NCBI GenBank assembly: GCA_016882415.1
Contig: VGQL01000004.1
Coordinates: 1 to 44,632, forward strand
DNA length: 44,632 nucleotides
Direction: 5' to 3'
Source: Cyanobacteria bacterium M_DeepCast_200m_mx_001
GTDB lineage: Bacteria; Cyanobacteriota; Cyanobacteriia; PCC-6307; Cyanobiaceae
Part shown: positions 28,042 to 39,951 of the stretch, in pieces
Position numbering within the stretch: position 1 is the stretch's first letter
Layout: the number at the start of each line of letters is the position of its first letter
The notes under the pieces: generated by a model
The model's database searches: none
Told to the model about the DNA's origin: nothing
What the model saw: only the letters and a program-made list of their open reading frames with translations
Program-made: the position numbers and the translations under genes

Positions 28042-29086
28042 CCAGGGCCCAGGCCAGCCCCCCGATCAGCCCCCAGGCCCAGTGGGAGCAGAGCAGGCGC
28101 TGCAGAGGTGTGCTGCCGTCATCCCCCTGGCGGGGCAGCTGCCAGCCCAGCTGCAGGGCGCCGACCACCAGCAGCAGCACCCAGGCGGGGATGCTCAGCC
28201 CCAGGCTGGCGAAGCCCAGTTCGCGCCAGCGCAGCAGGCTCAGCCCCGCCGCCAGGGCAATCAGGGCGCTCACCGGGCCGCTGGCGCCGCTCCAGCGGCG
28301 CTCCACCCCCCAGCGCTGCGCCAGGGCGGCGGCGGGGGCCTGGCAGGCCAGGGCGCTCAGGCAGTAGCGCAGCACCACTTCCGACAGCTGCAGGGGGGAG
28401 TTGCCCAGCAGCAGCGCCAGCAGGGCCAGGTTGACCGCCGCTTCGGCGCCGTTGGCGTGCAGCCAGGGGCTGCTGAGCCAGCGCCAGGCCTGATGGGGAT
28501 CCCGGGCCTGGTCGCTCTCCAGCCACCAGCGCCGCGGCAGCCCCTTGAGGGGCCCCAGGCTCAGGGCCTGCAGCAGCCCCAGCACCACCACCAGGGCCAT
28601 GCCGCCGCTCCAGCCCCAGCCCTCCAGCAGCTGGCGATCGAGGGCGCCGCCGGCCCAGCACAACACCAGGGCACCGCTGGCCGCCAGGGCCACGCCGGGG
28701 GCCAGCTCCAGCAGGGGATGGCCCTGTGGCTCTGCCGGTGGCTGGGCTGGGTTTGGGCCTGTCGCCCTGGGGGCCGGCGCTTCGCCCCCCAGGCCGGTGG
28801 CCGCCTCCAGCAGATCCAGCAGCTCCCGTTCGATGGCGGGGGCGTAGGTGCGGCCGAGCTGTTGCCGCAGGCTGCTGAGGGCGCTCTGCCGTTGGGCCCC
28901 CTGGCTGTGCAGCACCTGCAGCAGCAACGGTTGGCTGGCCAGGTCGCGCACGGGGGCCCGCAGGGCCTCCTCAGCCCCCAGGGCATCCATCAACCGGTTG
29001 GTGAGGGCGCGGCTCTGGCGCAGGGCATCCGGATCCTGCTCCAGCCAGCGGCGCAGCTGATGGCCCAGATCCCTGCCGACGCCCAT
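28016..29086 (-). CDS. Rhomboid-like intramembrane serine protease with extra N-terminal domain
   Basis: A 356-residue protein. Residues about 6-97 are a Leu-rich helical domain (LGHQLRRWLEQ ... YAPAIERELLDLL), followed by a Pro/Ala linker and six or so membrane helices. Rhomboid features are visible: SPWLHANGAEAAVNLALL (His210 and Asn219 of the oxyanion region), WSGASGPVSALI (Ser269 in the GxSG motif) and SHWAWGLIGGLAWALVSW (His335 of the Ser-His dyad). The match is distant, so activity is uncertain. Start ATG 29086 gives the LGxxLRR start shared with the protein at 20524-21471. It is convergent with the PBP gene, overlapping by 26 bases. Confidence 0.72.
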   Translation of the reverse strand: MGVGRDLGHQLRRWLEQDPDALRQSRALTNRLMDALGAEEALRAPVRDLASQPLLLQVLHSQGAQRQSALSSLRQQLGRTYAPAIERELLDLLEAATGLGGEAPAPRATGPNPAQPPAEPQGHPLLELAPGVALAASGALVLCWAGGALDRQLLEGWGWSGGMALVVVLGLLQALSLGPLKGLPRRWWLESDQARDPHQAWRWLSSPWLHANGAEAAVNLALLALLLGNSPLQLSEVVLRYCLSALACQAPAAALAQRWGVERRWSGASGPVSALIALAAGLSLLRWRELGFASLGLSIPAWVLLLVVGALQLGWQLPRQGDDGSTPLQRLLCSHWAWGLIGGLAWALVSWLGALR

Positions 29087-29111
29087 GCCTGTGGTTCCGT
29101 GGCCTGAGCTT

Positions 29112-29136
29112 AAAAAAGCGCCCCGTGGGGGGCGCT
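29112..29136 (-). terminator. Intrinsic terminator of the epsilon/beta ATP synthase operon
   Basis: On the minus strand AGCGCCCC, a four-base loop and GGGGCGCT are followed by TTTTTTAAG. It lies 24 bases after the epsilon stop and upstream of the rhomboid-like gene. Confidence 0.88.
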
Positions 29137-29159
29137 GGAGGATGCGTGTGCCGCTTGGC

Positions 29160-29564
29160 TCACACCTTGGTGGCCTGCAGGCGAGCCCGGGCGCGGGCCA
29201 ACTCCTGCTGGGCCTTGAGTTTCTCGGTGCTGGGGGGCTGGCCCTCGAACTGGGCGGCGGCGCTGGTGGCGGCCTCCAGTTCGCGGTTGGCGGCATCGGC
29301 ATTGATGCTGCTGCCCAGCTCGGCGGCGTTCACGAGCACGGTGACCTCGTCGGAATCCACCTCGCAGAATCCGCCCTGGAGGGCGATGGCGGTCCAGCCG
29401 TTGCCCTCACGCACCCGCAGCACCCCGAAATCGAGGGCGGTGAGCAGCGAAACGTGGCCCGGCAGGATGCCCAGCTGACCGGTGGTGCTGGGCAGGATGA
29501 CTTCGTCGGCGCTGCCGTCGAAGACGCTCTGGTCAGGGGCCAGAACGCGGAGGGTGAGTGACAT
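29160..29564 (-). CDS. atpE: ATP synthase F1 subunit epsilon
   Basis: The 134-residue regulatory subunit of F1 has a beta-sandwich N-terminal domain (MSLTLRVLAPDQSVFDGSADEVILPSTTGQLGILPGH) and a C-terminal helical hairpin ending LKAQQELARARARLQATKV. The length is typical. It follows the beta gene by 17 bases and is closed by a terminator. The atpE symbol follows cyanobacterial/chloroplast usage for epsilon (atpC in E. coli). Confidence 0.97.
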   Translation of the reverse strand: MSLTLRVLAPDQSVFDGSADEVILPSTTGQLGILPGHVSLLTALDFGVLRVREGNGWTAIALQGGFCEVDSDEVTVLVNAAELGSSINADAANRELEAATSAAAQFEGQPPSTEKLKAQQELARARARLQATKV

Positions 29565-29581
29565 GGCGGGGAACCTTCCGA

Positions 29582-31638
<2,057 letters not shown>

Positions 31639-31653
31639 GTCCCGCCGGTCTGT

Positions 31654-31672
31654 GCCGGGCCTGCAGCCCGGC
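31654..31672 (+). other. Intercistronic hairpin between groES and groEL
   Basis: GCCGGGC, loop CTGCA and GCCCGGC form a perfect 7-bp GC stem in the 89-base gap. There is no T-run, so it is more likely an mRNA stability or processing element than a terminator (inference). Confidence 0.4.
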
Positions 31673-31700
31673 CAGATCCAGCCTTCAGACCTTCCTTTAA

Positions 31701-33362
<1,662 letters not shown>

Positions 33363-33380
33363 TCCCCCCAGGGCTGGGAT

Positions 33381-33396
33381 GGGGGCTTCGGCCCCC
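33381..33396 (+). other. UUCG tetraloop hairpin downstream of groEL
   Basis: GGGGGC, TTCG and GCCCCC give a very stable tetraloop hairpin 18 bases after the groEL stop, ahead of the true terminator. It may block 3' exonucleases; that is inference. Confidence 0.55.
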
Positions 33397-33421
33397 TCAC
33401 CGGCCCGTCATCAGGATCGCC

Positions 33422-33449
33422 AGCGCCCCCTTCGCGGGGCGCTTTTTTT
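33422..33449 (+). terminator. Intrinsic terminator of groESL
   Basis: AGCGCCCC, a loop and GGGGCGCT are followed by a run of seven T (TTTTTTTG). It lies about 60 bases after groEL and just before the convergent msrB end. Confidence 0.9.
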
Positions 33450-33455
33450 GTGCTT

Positions 33456-33935
33456 TCAGGAGGGCTTGAAGCTCAGGGCCACGCCGTTGTTGCAGTAGCG
33501 CTTGCCGGTGGGGCGGGGGCCGTCGTTGAACACATGCCCCTGGTGGCCGCCACAGCGCCGGCAGTGGTATTCGGTGCGGGGCACGATCAACTTGAAATCG
33601 AGCTTGGTGCCAATGGCGCCCGCCAGGGGCTGCCAGAAGCTGGGCCAGCCGGTGCCGCTGTCGTATTTCGCCTCCGAGCTGAACAGGGGCAGATCGCAGC
33701 CGGCGCAGTGGAAGGTGCCGGCGCGCTTCTCGCCATTGAGGGGGCTGCTGAAGGGCCGTTCTGTGCCCTCCTGGCGCAGCACCGCATAGGCGGCCGGGCT
33801 GAGCCGTGCCTTCCAGGCGGCATCACTGAGTTGCCAGCGGGGATCGGCGGCCGTGCTGGCGGCATCGGCGGGTTTGCCCCCCAGCAGGGGTGTACCCAGG
33901 CTGAGCAGGCTGGCCAGCAGGCCGCGGCGGGTCAT
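33456..33935 (-). CDS. msrB: Peptide-methionine (R)-S-oxide reductase with Tat-like signal peptide
   Basis: The 159-residue enzyme reduces methionine-R-sulfoxide in proteins. The MsrB domain has zinc cysteine pairs CAGC and CRRC, the GTGWPSFWQPL substrate motif, and GHVFNDGP followed by the catalytic cysteine in RYCNNGVALSF. The N-terminus MTRRGLLASLLSLG is twin-arginine-like with a hydrophobic core and an AxA cleavage site (ADAAS), so export to the periplasm or thylakoid lumen by Tat is likely. Third gene of a gpmI-secG-msrB block with 19-20-base gaps. Confidence 0.93.
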   Translation of the reverse strand: MTRRGLLASLLSLGTPLLGGKPADAASTAADPRWQLSDAAWKARLSPAAYAVLRQEGTERPFSSPLNGEKRAGTFHCAGCDLPLFSSEAKYDSGTGWPSFWQPLAGAIGTKLDFKLIVPRTEYHCRRCGGHQGHVFNDGPRPTGKRYCNNGVALSFKPS

Positions 33936-33954
33936 CGGTGCGCCATCGCTGGGA

Positions 33955-34191
33955 TCAGGCCCCCTTCAGCCAGCCGGCGCTGAGGGCCACGGCCAGACCC
34001 AGAAAGATGGAGAGCAGGGTCCAACTGATGCGGTTGAGGGTGGCCTCGGCGCTGCGGGCGCTGCTGAACATGGAGCTGCCGCTGGAGGCCAGGCCCCCCA
34101 TGCCGTCGCCCTTGGGGCTGTGGAGCAACACGCTGATCACCAGCAGCACGCCGCTGCTGAGCCAGATCCAGGTGACGGTGGTTTGAAGCAT
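33955..34191 (-). CDS. secG: Protein-export membrane protein SecG
   Basis: The 78-residue product has two membrane helices (TWIWLSSGVLLVISVLLHS and WTLLSIFLGLAVALSAGW) joined by the SecG-type loop PKGDGMGGLASSGSSMFSSA. SecG is the accessory subunit of the SecYEG translocon. Its position directly after gpmI is a conserved cyanobacterial arrangement as far as I know. Confidence 0.93.
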   Translation of the reverse strand: MLQTTVTWIWLSSGVLLVISVLLHSPKGDGMGGLASSGSSMFSSARSAEATLNRISWTLLSIFLGLAVALSAGWLKGA

Positions 34192-34211
34192 GGGTGGAGC
34201 CTAGGGGCCGT

Positions 34212-35858
34212 TCAGACCCCCAGGGTCTGGGGAATGCGGCTGGGCACGGCAGGGGTGCCCAGGGGGACCACCAGGGAGTGGCCGGTCATGCGGGCCGGCT
34301 GGGGCAGCCCCAGGATCTCCAGCAGGGTGGGGGCGATGTCGGCCAGGCCGCCACCACTGCGCAGCTCCACCGCGTTGCCGTGGCCGGGCAGCTTGCGTTG
34401 CTCCCCCTCCACCAGGATCACCGGCACCGGGTTGGTGGTGTGGGCTGTCCAGGGGCGGCCGTCGGGGCCCTCCATCAGTTCGGCGTTGCCGTGGTCGGCG
34501 GTCACCAGCAGGGTGCCCCCCATGCGGTTGGTGGCCTCCAGCAGGCGGCCCACGCTGCGGTCCACGGCCCCGATGGCCTCCACGGTGGCCGCCATCTCTC
34601 CGGTGTGTCCCACCATGTCGGGGTTGGCGTAATTGATCACCACCAGGGAGTAGACGCCCTTGTTGATGGCGGCGATGCAACTGTCGGTGAGCTGTTCGGC
34701 CGACATGGCCGGAGCCTGGTCGTAGGTGGCCACCCGCGGTGAGGGCACCAGGTGGCGGTCCTCACCGGGGTAGGGCTGCTCGATGCCACCGTTCATGAAA
34801 TAGGTGACGTGGGGATATTTCTCGGTTTCGGCGGTGCGGAACTGGCGCAGGCCAGATTCGGACACCACCTGCCCCAGCAGGCCATCGAGGGACTCGGGCG
34901 GGAAGGCCACCGCCACCGGCAGCCCGGCTTCGTATTGGGTGAAGGTGACCATCTGCAGGTCGCCGATGGGCTCACGCTCGAAGGCGTTGAACTCGGGCAC
35001 CACCAGGGCCCGCACCAGCTGCCGCACCCGGTCGGGGCGGAAGTTGAAACACACCAGGCCATCGCCGTCGCCGATGGCCCCTGGGGCCACGCGTGTGGGC
35101 TCAATGAATTCGTCGGTGGTGCCGCTGGCGTAGGCCTCCTCCAGCACCTGCTGCGGGGCCAGGGGGCTGATGTCCCCGGCCTCGGTAAACAGGCGGTAGG
35201 CCTTTTCGGTGCGGTCCCAGCGGTTGTCGCGGTCCATGGCCCAGTAGCGACCGCAGAGGGTGCTGATGCGCCCCACCCCGGCGGCGGCGATCTGTTGTTC
35301 CACCGTGGCCACGAAACCCGGTGCGCTCTGGGTGGGGGTGTCGCGGCCGTCGGTGATCACATGCACGCAGACGTCAGTGAGGCCGCGGGCCTTGGCCCAG
35401 TGCAGCAACCCCCCCAGGTGGTCGATGTGGCTGTGCACCCCACCGTCGGAGCAGAGCCCGATCAGATGCAGGGTGTTGCCGCTGGCCCGCAGCCGGTCGG
35501 CCAGGGCGTTGAGTTCCGGGTTGTCGTTGAGGCTGCCATCCCGCACCGCCTGGGTGATGCGCACCAGCTCCTGGCGAATGATGCGGCCGGCACCGATGGT
35601 GAGGTGGCCCACCTCGGAATTGCCCATCTGATCGTCGGGCAGGCCCACATCGGCACCGCTGGCTTCAATCAGCGTGTGGGGATAGGCATGCCAGAGGGCA
35701 TCCATCACCGGGGTTTCAGCGGCCCGGATGGCGTTGTGCTCGTCGTCGTAGCGGTAGCCCCAGCCATCCAGGATGCAGAGCACCACCGGGGCCACCCTGC
35801 CCTGTTGCGCGCGGTTGGAGTGCGGGGATTCCTGGTCGGTGGACGGTACAGCGGTCAC
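34212..35858 (-). CDS. gpmI: 2,3-bisphosphoglycerate-independent phosphoglycerate mutase
   Basis: The 548-residue Mn-dependent enzyme interconverts 3- and 2-phosphoglycerate in glycolysis and after carbon fixation. Asp31 in CILDGWGYR and the phosphoserine nucleophile Ser81 in [11 protein letters not shown] are visible, along with [12 protein letters not shown], the metal-site [13 protein letters not shown] and TADHGNAE. The GTG at 35858 gives the expected family length; the ORF track start at 35912 is 18 codons longer. It is divergent from pyrR across 134 bases and leads the secG-msrB block. Confidence 0.95.
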   Translation of the reverse strand: MTAVPSTDQESPHSNRAQQGRVAPVVLCILDGWGYRYDDEHNAIRAAETPVMDALWHAYPHTLIEASGADVGLPDDQMGNSEVGHLTIGAGRIIRQELVRITQAVRDGSLNDNPELNALADRLRASGNTLHLIGLCSDGGVHSHIDHLGGLLHWAKARGLTDVCVHVITDGRDTPTQSAPGFVATVEQQIAAAGVGRISTLCGRYWAMDRDNRWDRTEKAYRLFTEAGDISPLAPQQVLEEAYASGTTDEFIEPTRVAPGAIGDGDGLVCFNFRPDRVRQLVRALVVPEFNAFEREPIGDLQMVTFTQYEAGLPVAVAFPPESLDGLLGQVVSESGLRQFRTAETEKYPHVTYFMNGGIEQPYPGEDRHLVPSPRVATYDQAPAMSAEQLTDSCIAAINKGVYSLVVINYANPDMVGHTGEMAATVEAIGAVDRSVGRLLEATNRMGGTLLVTADHGNAELMEGPDGRPWTAHTTNPVPVILVEGEQRKLPGHGNAVELRSGGGLADIAPTLLEILGLPQPARMTGHSLVVPLGTPAVPSRIPQTLGV

Positions 35859-35992
35859 CCGGTGAATCCTGCCTGCTTCCGCGACGCCTTCTAAACCCAA
35901 CCTACCCTGCACCCATCCGTGATCCCGCCGTGATCCCGGTTGCGTCAGCTTTTGGCTACAGCCGTTCAGCCCCCCTCCCCAGCCCCTGAGCC

Positions 35993-36553
35993 ATGGCCGC
36001 CGATCGCCTCGAGATCCTGTCCGCCGCAGAGTTGGATCGCACCCTGCATCGCCTGGCCTCCCAGGTGCTGGAGAGCCTGGAGGAGAGCCGCCAGCTGCTG
36101 TTGCTGGGCATCCCCACCCGGGGGGTGGCCCTGGCGGAGGTGCTGGCCCGTCGGCTGGAGCAGCTCTGCGGCCATCCGGTGGATTGCGGCAGCCTGGATC
36201 CCACCTTCCACCGGGATGATCTCGAGCGGGTGGGCACGCGCCTGGCCCCGCCCACCCAATTGCCCGCCAGCCTCGATGGCCGCGAGGTGCTGCTGGTGGA
36301 TGACGTGATCTTCACGGGCCGCACCGTGCGTGCCGCCCTGGAGGCCCTGCAGCCCTGGGGCCGGCCTCGGCGGGTGGCCCTGCTGGCCATGGTGGATCGG
36401 GGCCACCGGGAATTGCCGATTCAGCCTGATTTCTGTGGTCGGGTGGTGCCCACCAGCCGCCAGGAACAGATCGCCCTCTGCCTGCAGCAGATCGACGGTG
36501 AGGAGGGGGTGTTCCTGTTGAAGGAGCCGCAGGATCACCCCGAGGCCAACTAG
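35993..36553 (+). CDS. pyrR: PyrR-type bifunctional pyrimidine regulator/uracil phosphoribosyltransferase
   Basis: The 186-residue protein has the type I phosphoribosyltransferase PRPP loop [18 protein letters not shown] and PyrR-specific features: [16 protein letters not shown], the [11 protein letters not shown] segment (normally DITLYRDD) and [17 protein letters not shown]. In other bacteria PyrR binds pyr mRNA attenuators and has weak UPRTase activity. No pyr genes or attenuator structure are adjacent here, so a regulatory role is inference. Its 3' end overlaps ftrV by four bases, convergently. Confidence 0.9.
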   Translation: MAADRLEILSAAELDRTLHRLASQVLESLEESRQLLLLGIPTRGVALAEVLARRLEQLCGHPVDCGSLDPTFHRDDLERVGTRLAPPTQLPASLDGREVLLVDDVIFTGRTVRAALEALQPWGRPRRVALLAMVDRGHRELPIQPDFCGRVVPTSRQEQIALCLQQIDGEEGVFLLKEPQDHPEAN

Positions 36554-36771
36554 CTAGCGGGCTCCAGTTCGTCGCTGCGGAAGTGGGCCCGGAAGCGGCC
36601 GAAGGCCACGATCACCGGCAGGGTCGGGCTGATGGTGCGGCCCTTGTAGTCGTTCAGCACCTGGAACACCTCCCCGGTTTGGCCCTTGAGATCAAAGGCC
36701 TGGCCTCGGTGCTCGGGGTGGTGGTACACCACAACGCTCTGGCTGACCGTGACCTGATCACCGGGCTGCAT
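36550..36771 (-). CDS. ftrV: Ferredoxin-thioredoxin reductase, variable (alpha) subunit
   Basis: A 73-residue beta-barrel protein that supports the catalytic FTR subunit in passing electrons from ferredoxin to thioredoxin. Family hallmarks are VTVSQSVVVYHHPEHRGQAF, DLKGQTGEVFQVL and the C-terminal [17 protein letters not shown] 36771 (MQPGDQVTV) matches the usual start. The catalytic subunit gene (ftrC) is not in the window. Confidence 0.94.
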   Translation of the reverse strand: MQPGDQVTVSQSVVVYHHPEHRGQAFDLKGQTGEVFQVLNDYKGRTISPTLPVIVAFGRFRAHFRSDELEPAS

Positions 36772-36812
36772 GGAGGGCGCTGCGAGCGGAGGGCCCATCT
36801 TGTCACGGGCCT

Positions 36813-37646
36813 TCAGCGGCGGCAGCTGGTTTCCGGGCCGGCTTCCACCACCTTGCCCCCCAGCTCACGGCAGGCGGCGCTGAAGGCCTGCCAGTCATCG
36901 AGGCCGCGGGCCATGTGCTCGGTGATCAGCTGGTTGAGGCGCTCCGGCGGCACGTTGGATTGCAGGCCGCCGCCATGGCTGTCGTGCTCCCGCTCGGCGC
37001 TGTTTCGGAGGCTGGCGATGCCCTGCTCCACCTGTCGGCGGAGGCCGAGGGTGCGCTGTTTCCACCAGGGATGGTCGATGCGGTTCAGGGCATCGAGGGC
37101 CTCCCACCAGCGCCGTTGCGGGATCAGCTGGGCGGCCCGCTGCTGTTGGAAGCGGTTGCGGTTCCAGTCCTCCCGCAGGCTGTCCCCAAGGCTGGTGCCA
37201 TCGGCGTTCTGGGCGGCGTTGAGGCTGGTCAGCAGGGCCAGGGCCCCCTCCAGATCACCATCGCGGTAGCGCTGCAGGGCACGGATCTCCAGCTGGCGCT
37301 GCCAGGTGAGCAGGCGCTGCTGGTCGGCGGCGGTGCTGGTGCCGGAATTCACCAACTGCTGCTGCAGCCGCAGGGCCTCGCCCCAGCGCTGCTGCCGCCA
37401 GAGCGCCTCAGCCTTCAGCCGTCGGCATTGCCCCTGCTCCTGGGGGGCCTTGCCCCCGAGCCAGCGCAGGGCCGCCAGCTGTTCGCCGTACAGCAGGCAA
37501 TCATCGAGTCGCCCGTCCGCCGCCGCCCGGGCGAGGCGGTCGGGCAGTTGTTTCTCCCACCAGTAGGCGCTGCCCACCCCGGCGGTCACCAGCCCCAGCG
37601 TGAGCACCAGCCAGAAACGGGGAAGCCGGTGCCGGCGGATGGCCAA
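36813..37646 (-). CDS. Membrane-anchored helical repeat-like protein, unknown function
   Basis: A 277-residue product with one N-terminal membrane anchor (FWLVLTLGLVTAGVGSAYWW) and a long helical region rich in Leu, Arg and Gln (EALWRQQRWGEALRLQQQLV; RYRDGDLEGALALL) that looks like degenerate TPR-type helical repeats. The C-terminal part has ERLNQLITEHMARGLDDW. No enzyme motif is visible. It follows the Hsp70-like gene on the same strand with about 83 bases between, so the two may act together. Confidence 0.75.
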   Translation of the reverse strand: MAIRRHRLPRFWLVLTLGLVTAGVGSAYWWEKQLPDRLARAAADGRLDDCLLYGEQLAALRWLGGKAPQEQGQCRRLKAEALWRQQRWGEALRLQQQLVNSGTSTAADQQRLLTWQRQLEIRALQRYRDGDLEGALALLTSLNAAQNADGTSLGDSLREDWNRNRFQQQRAAQLIPQRRWWEALDALNRIDHPWWKQRTLGLRRQVEQGIASLRNSAEREHDSHGGGLQSNVPPERLNQLITEHMARGLDDWQAFSAACRELGGKVVEAGPETSCRR

Positions 37647-37729
37647 GGGGGTGGGGAGGCTCGCCCCTCCGTTCTATGGATGGGGGGGGCCACCATCACG
37701 GCGGCGGGGGCAGAGCGCCAGCCGGCCCC

Positions 37730-39283
37730 TCAGCGCACGCGCCCCAGGGCCACGGGTGGCAACGGCTGCTGGCTGAGCAAATCCGTGCCCTCCAGCCGCA
37801 GGATGCCCTGTCCATCGATCGCAAACCGCAGCTCCAGCCGGTCGTCGCCGGGGGAGCCGGGGGGCTGCAGCGGCAGGGCCGCCGCCAGCTCCGGCCAGGC
37901 CTCCACGGCGGCGCTGCCGGCGGGCCGCCGCCGCAGCACGGGCAGGCCCTCCACGTACACCACCTCACTGCGTCGCTCCTGACTCGGTTCCCCCAGCAGC
38001 AGCTCCAGTTCCGTCTGCTGGGGGCGGCTGCAGGCCAGCCGCAGAGTGAGGGGTTGCTCACTGGGCCAGGTCTGGCCCGGCACAAACAGGGGGTGCCAGC
38101 GGTGTTCACCGCTGCGCTGGTCCCAGCAGCGCAGGGACACCCCCCGCGTCAGCACATCCTTCACCGCCACCCCTGGGGTGAGCCGCAGGGCCCCCAGGGC
38201 CACCGCCTCCACGGGCCGCTCCCCCCGCAACGGCACCCCCGGTAAGCGCTCCTGCAGCCAGCGGCGCAGCAGGGGGATGCGGCTGCTGCCCCCCACCGGC
38301 AGCACAGCATCGATGGCGCCGGCCTCCACCCCGGCCGCCCGGGCGCCAGCCAACACCTGCTCCAGCAGCTCATCCAGCAGGGGCAGCAGGCCCCGCTGCA
38401 CCAGCAGCTCCTCCAATTGATGGCGCGTCAGCCGCAGCTCCAGCGGCTGGAGGCTGCCGGCGGGGCTCCACAGGGCCAGGGCCGCTTCTTCGCTGCTGAG
38501 GGCGCATTTGAGCCGCTCGCAGGCGCTGAGTAGGTCGGTGCCGGGGGTGGCCTGGGGCTGCAGTGCTTCGGCGATCCAGCGGTCGATGTCGCGGCCCCCC
38601 AGGGCCAGCCCCGCCTTGCCCAGCACGGTGGCGGTGCGCAACGCCTGGCGGCTGTCGCTGAGGTCGCGGCCGCCGAAGCGCAGCAGCTGGGCCATCACCG
38701 CCGCCCGGCCTTCACCCCCCTGAAGGGCCACCAGGGAGAGGTCGGTGGTGCCGCCCCCCAGGTCGAGCACCAGCACGCGGCTGCCGGGGGACAGGCCGGC
38801 GCCGATGGCGGCGGCGGTGGGCTCATCCACCAGGGCCACCTCCGGCACGTTGAGGCCGGCGCTGGCCTCCAGCAGCCACTGGCGGTAGCCGCGGTAGCTG
38901 TCGATCGGGGCGGTGAGCACGAGCCGGTCCGGCTGCAGCCCCTGGGGCAGGCGCTGCCAGATCTGCTCCAGCAGCAGCTGGCCGCACTGCTCCGGGCTGA
39001 GGCGCTCGGGCTCGCTTTGGGTGGTGCCGGCCCCGATCCAGCGCTTGAAATCGCGGTGCAGGCCGGCATCACCCCGCTCCAGCAGGCCGGCATCGATCAC
39101 CTGACGGCCGATCAGGGGGATGGCGGAGCCGCCGCTGGCCCGCCAGATCAGGCTGGGGATCACCGCGGGGTCGGCGCAGCTGAGGGGGGGGAGCTCCAGC
39201 AGCTGCGGCCGCTGATCAGCCGCCCCCTGGTAGGCCACCACGGTGGTGGTGCTGCCCAGGTCGATGGCGAGGGTGCCGGCCAT
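37730..39283 (-). CDS. Atypical Hsp70/DnaK-family protein
   Basis: The 517-residue protein has the actin-like ATPase domain: phosphate-1 loop LAIDLGSTTTVVAYQG (4-20), VALVDEPTAAAIGAG, phosphate-2 LDLGGGTTDLSLV (173-185), and VLPVGGSSRIPLLRRWL for the adenosine loop. A short beta-type substrate-binding region follows (GVAVKDVLTRGVSLRCWD; LELRFAIDGQGILRL), but the helical lid and EEVD-like end of DnaK are missing, and it is about 120 residues shorter than DnaK. It is therefore likely a specialised chaperone rather than the main DnaK. ATG 39283 gives the correct N-terminus. Confidence 0.88.
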   Translation of the reverse strand: MAGTLAIDLGSTTTVVAYQGAADQRPQLLELPPLSCADPAVIPSLIWRASGGSAIPLIGRQVIDAGLLERGDAGLHRDFKRWIGAGTTQSEPERLSPEQCGQLLLEQIWQRLPQGLQPDRLVLTAPIDSYRGYRQWLLEASAGLNVPEVALVDEPTAAAIGAGLSPGSRVLVLDLGGGTTDLSLVALQGGEGRAAVMAQLLRFGGRDLSDSRQALRTATVLGKAGLALGGRDIDRWIAEALQPQATPGTDLLSACERLKCALSSEEAALALWSPAGSLQPLELRLTRHQLEELLVQRGLLPLLDELLEQVLAGARAAGVEAGAIDAVLPVGGSSRIPLLRRWLQERLPGVPLRGERPVEAVALGALRLTPGVAVKDVLTRGVSLRCWDQRSGEHRWHPLFVPGQTWPSEQPLTLRLACSRPQQTELELLLGEPSQERRSEVVYVEGLPVLRRRPAGSAAVEAWPELAAALPLQPPGSPGDDRLELRFAIDGQGILRLEGTDLLSQQPLPPVALGRVR

Positions 39284-39368
39284 GGGCGCAAAGCTGAAGG
39301 GAAACCGCCGCCCCCGAGCGTGGCGCAACCCGGAGCTTCATGGTGAGACCAGTGGGTCCGCTGTTGCG

Positions 39369-39674
39369 ATGGATCGGCTTTCCCTGGCGGTGCTCTCCTT
39401 TTATCGGGAGGATCCGGAGCTGGCGCGCCGGTTGGATCCGCTGCTGGCCTGCCGCCTCAGCCGGGGTTGGGGCAGCCTGCGCATCGACTGCCGCGACCGG
39501 GCCCACCGCGAGTTGATCAGCGGGGTGGTGGGGTTGCTGCGGCCGCCGCTGGCCGCCCTGGGTCTGGTGCGGGAGATCCGTTTGCTGGCCCCGGGGCAGG
39601 AGCCCCTGGTGTTTCCCGTGAGCGTGCCCTTGCCCGGCAGCCTGCTGGCCTACGATGAATCGATTGGTGAGTAG
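39369..39674 (+). CDS. Conserved hypothetical protein upstream of rpoZ
   Basis: A 101-residue soluble protein (MDRLSLAVLSFYREDPELARRL ... RIDCRDRAHRELISG ... LAPGQEPLVFPVSVPLPG). The frame runs upstream to 39243, within the divergent Hsp70-like gene, so ATG 39369 is preferred. It ends three bases before rpoZ and is probably co-transcribed. I do not recognise a function. Confidence 0.72.
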   Translation: MDRLSLAVLSFYREDPELARRLDPLLACRLSRGWGSLRIDCRDRAHRELISGVVGLLRPPLAALGLVREIRLLAPGQEPLVFPVSVPLPGSLLAYDESIGE

Positions 39675-39677
39675 TGC

Positions 39678-39908
39678 ATGTATCTCGGCGTCAACGTCAG
39701 CCCCAAGGAGCTCGCCCAGCGCGCCGAGAGCCTCGTGCGTTACTCCAGCAACCGCTACCTGACCACGGTGCGCATCGCCTTCCGGGCCAAGCAGCGCCGT
39801 TTCGATGATTTCGATGGCCTCCTGGAGGATTCCATGGTGAAGCCCGTGCAGCGGGCGATCATCGAACTCAGCGATGAGCAGGACCAGCCTGATCTGCTGC
39901 CCGGCTGA
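39678..39908 (+). CDS. rpoZ: RNA polymerase omega subunit
   Basis: The 76-residue product matches cyanobacterial omega: [40 protein letters not shown] and the acidic end [12 protein letters not shown]. Omega helps assemble the beta' subunit and stabilises the core polymerase. The gene follows the 101-residue ORF by three bases and precedes the DUF1818 gene by 43 bases. Confidence 0.95.
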   Translation: MYLGVNVSPKELAQRAESLVRYSSNRYLTTVRIAFRAKQRRFDDFDGLLEDSMVKPVQRAIIELSDEQDQPDLLPG

Positions 39909-39951
39909 GCCGCTGCGGCGCCCCTGACCAGTGGTGGAGAAGGTCTGAGCG

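Noticed and set aside
35859-35992. Possible pyr-type attenuator near pyrR
   Set aside because: The 134-base gap shows no convincing terminator/antiterminator pair or anti-antiterminator motif.
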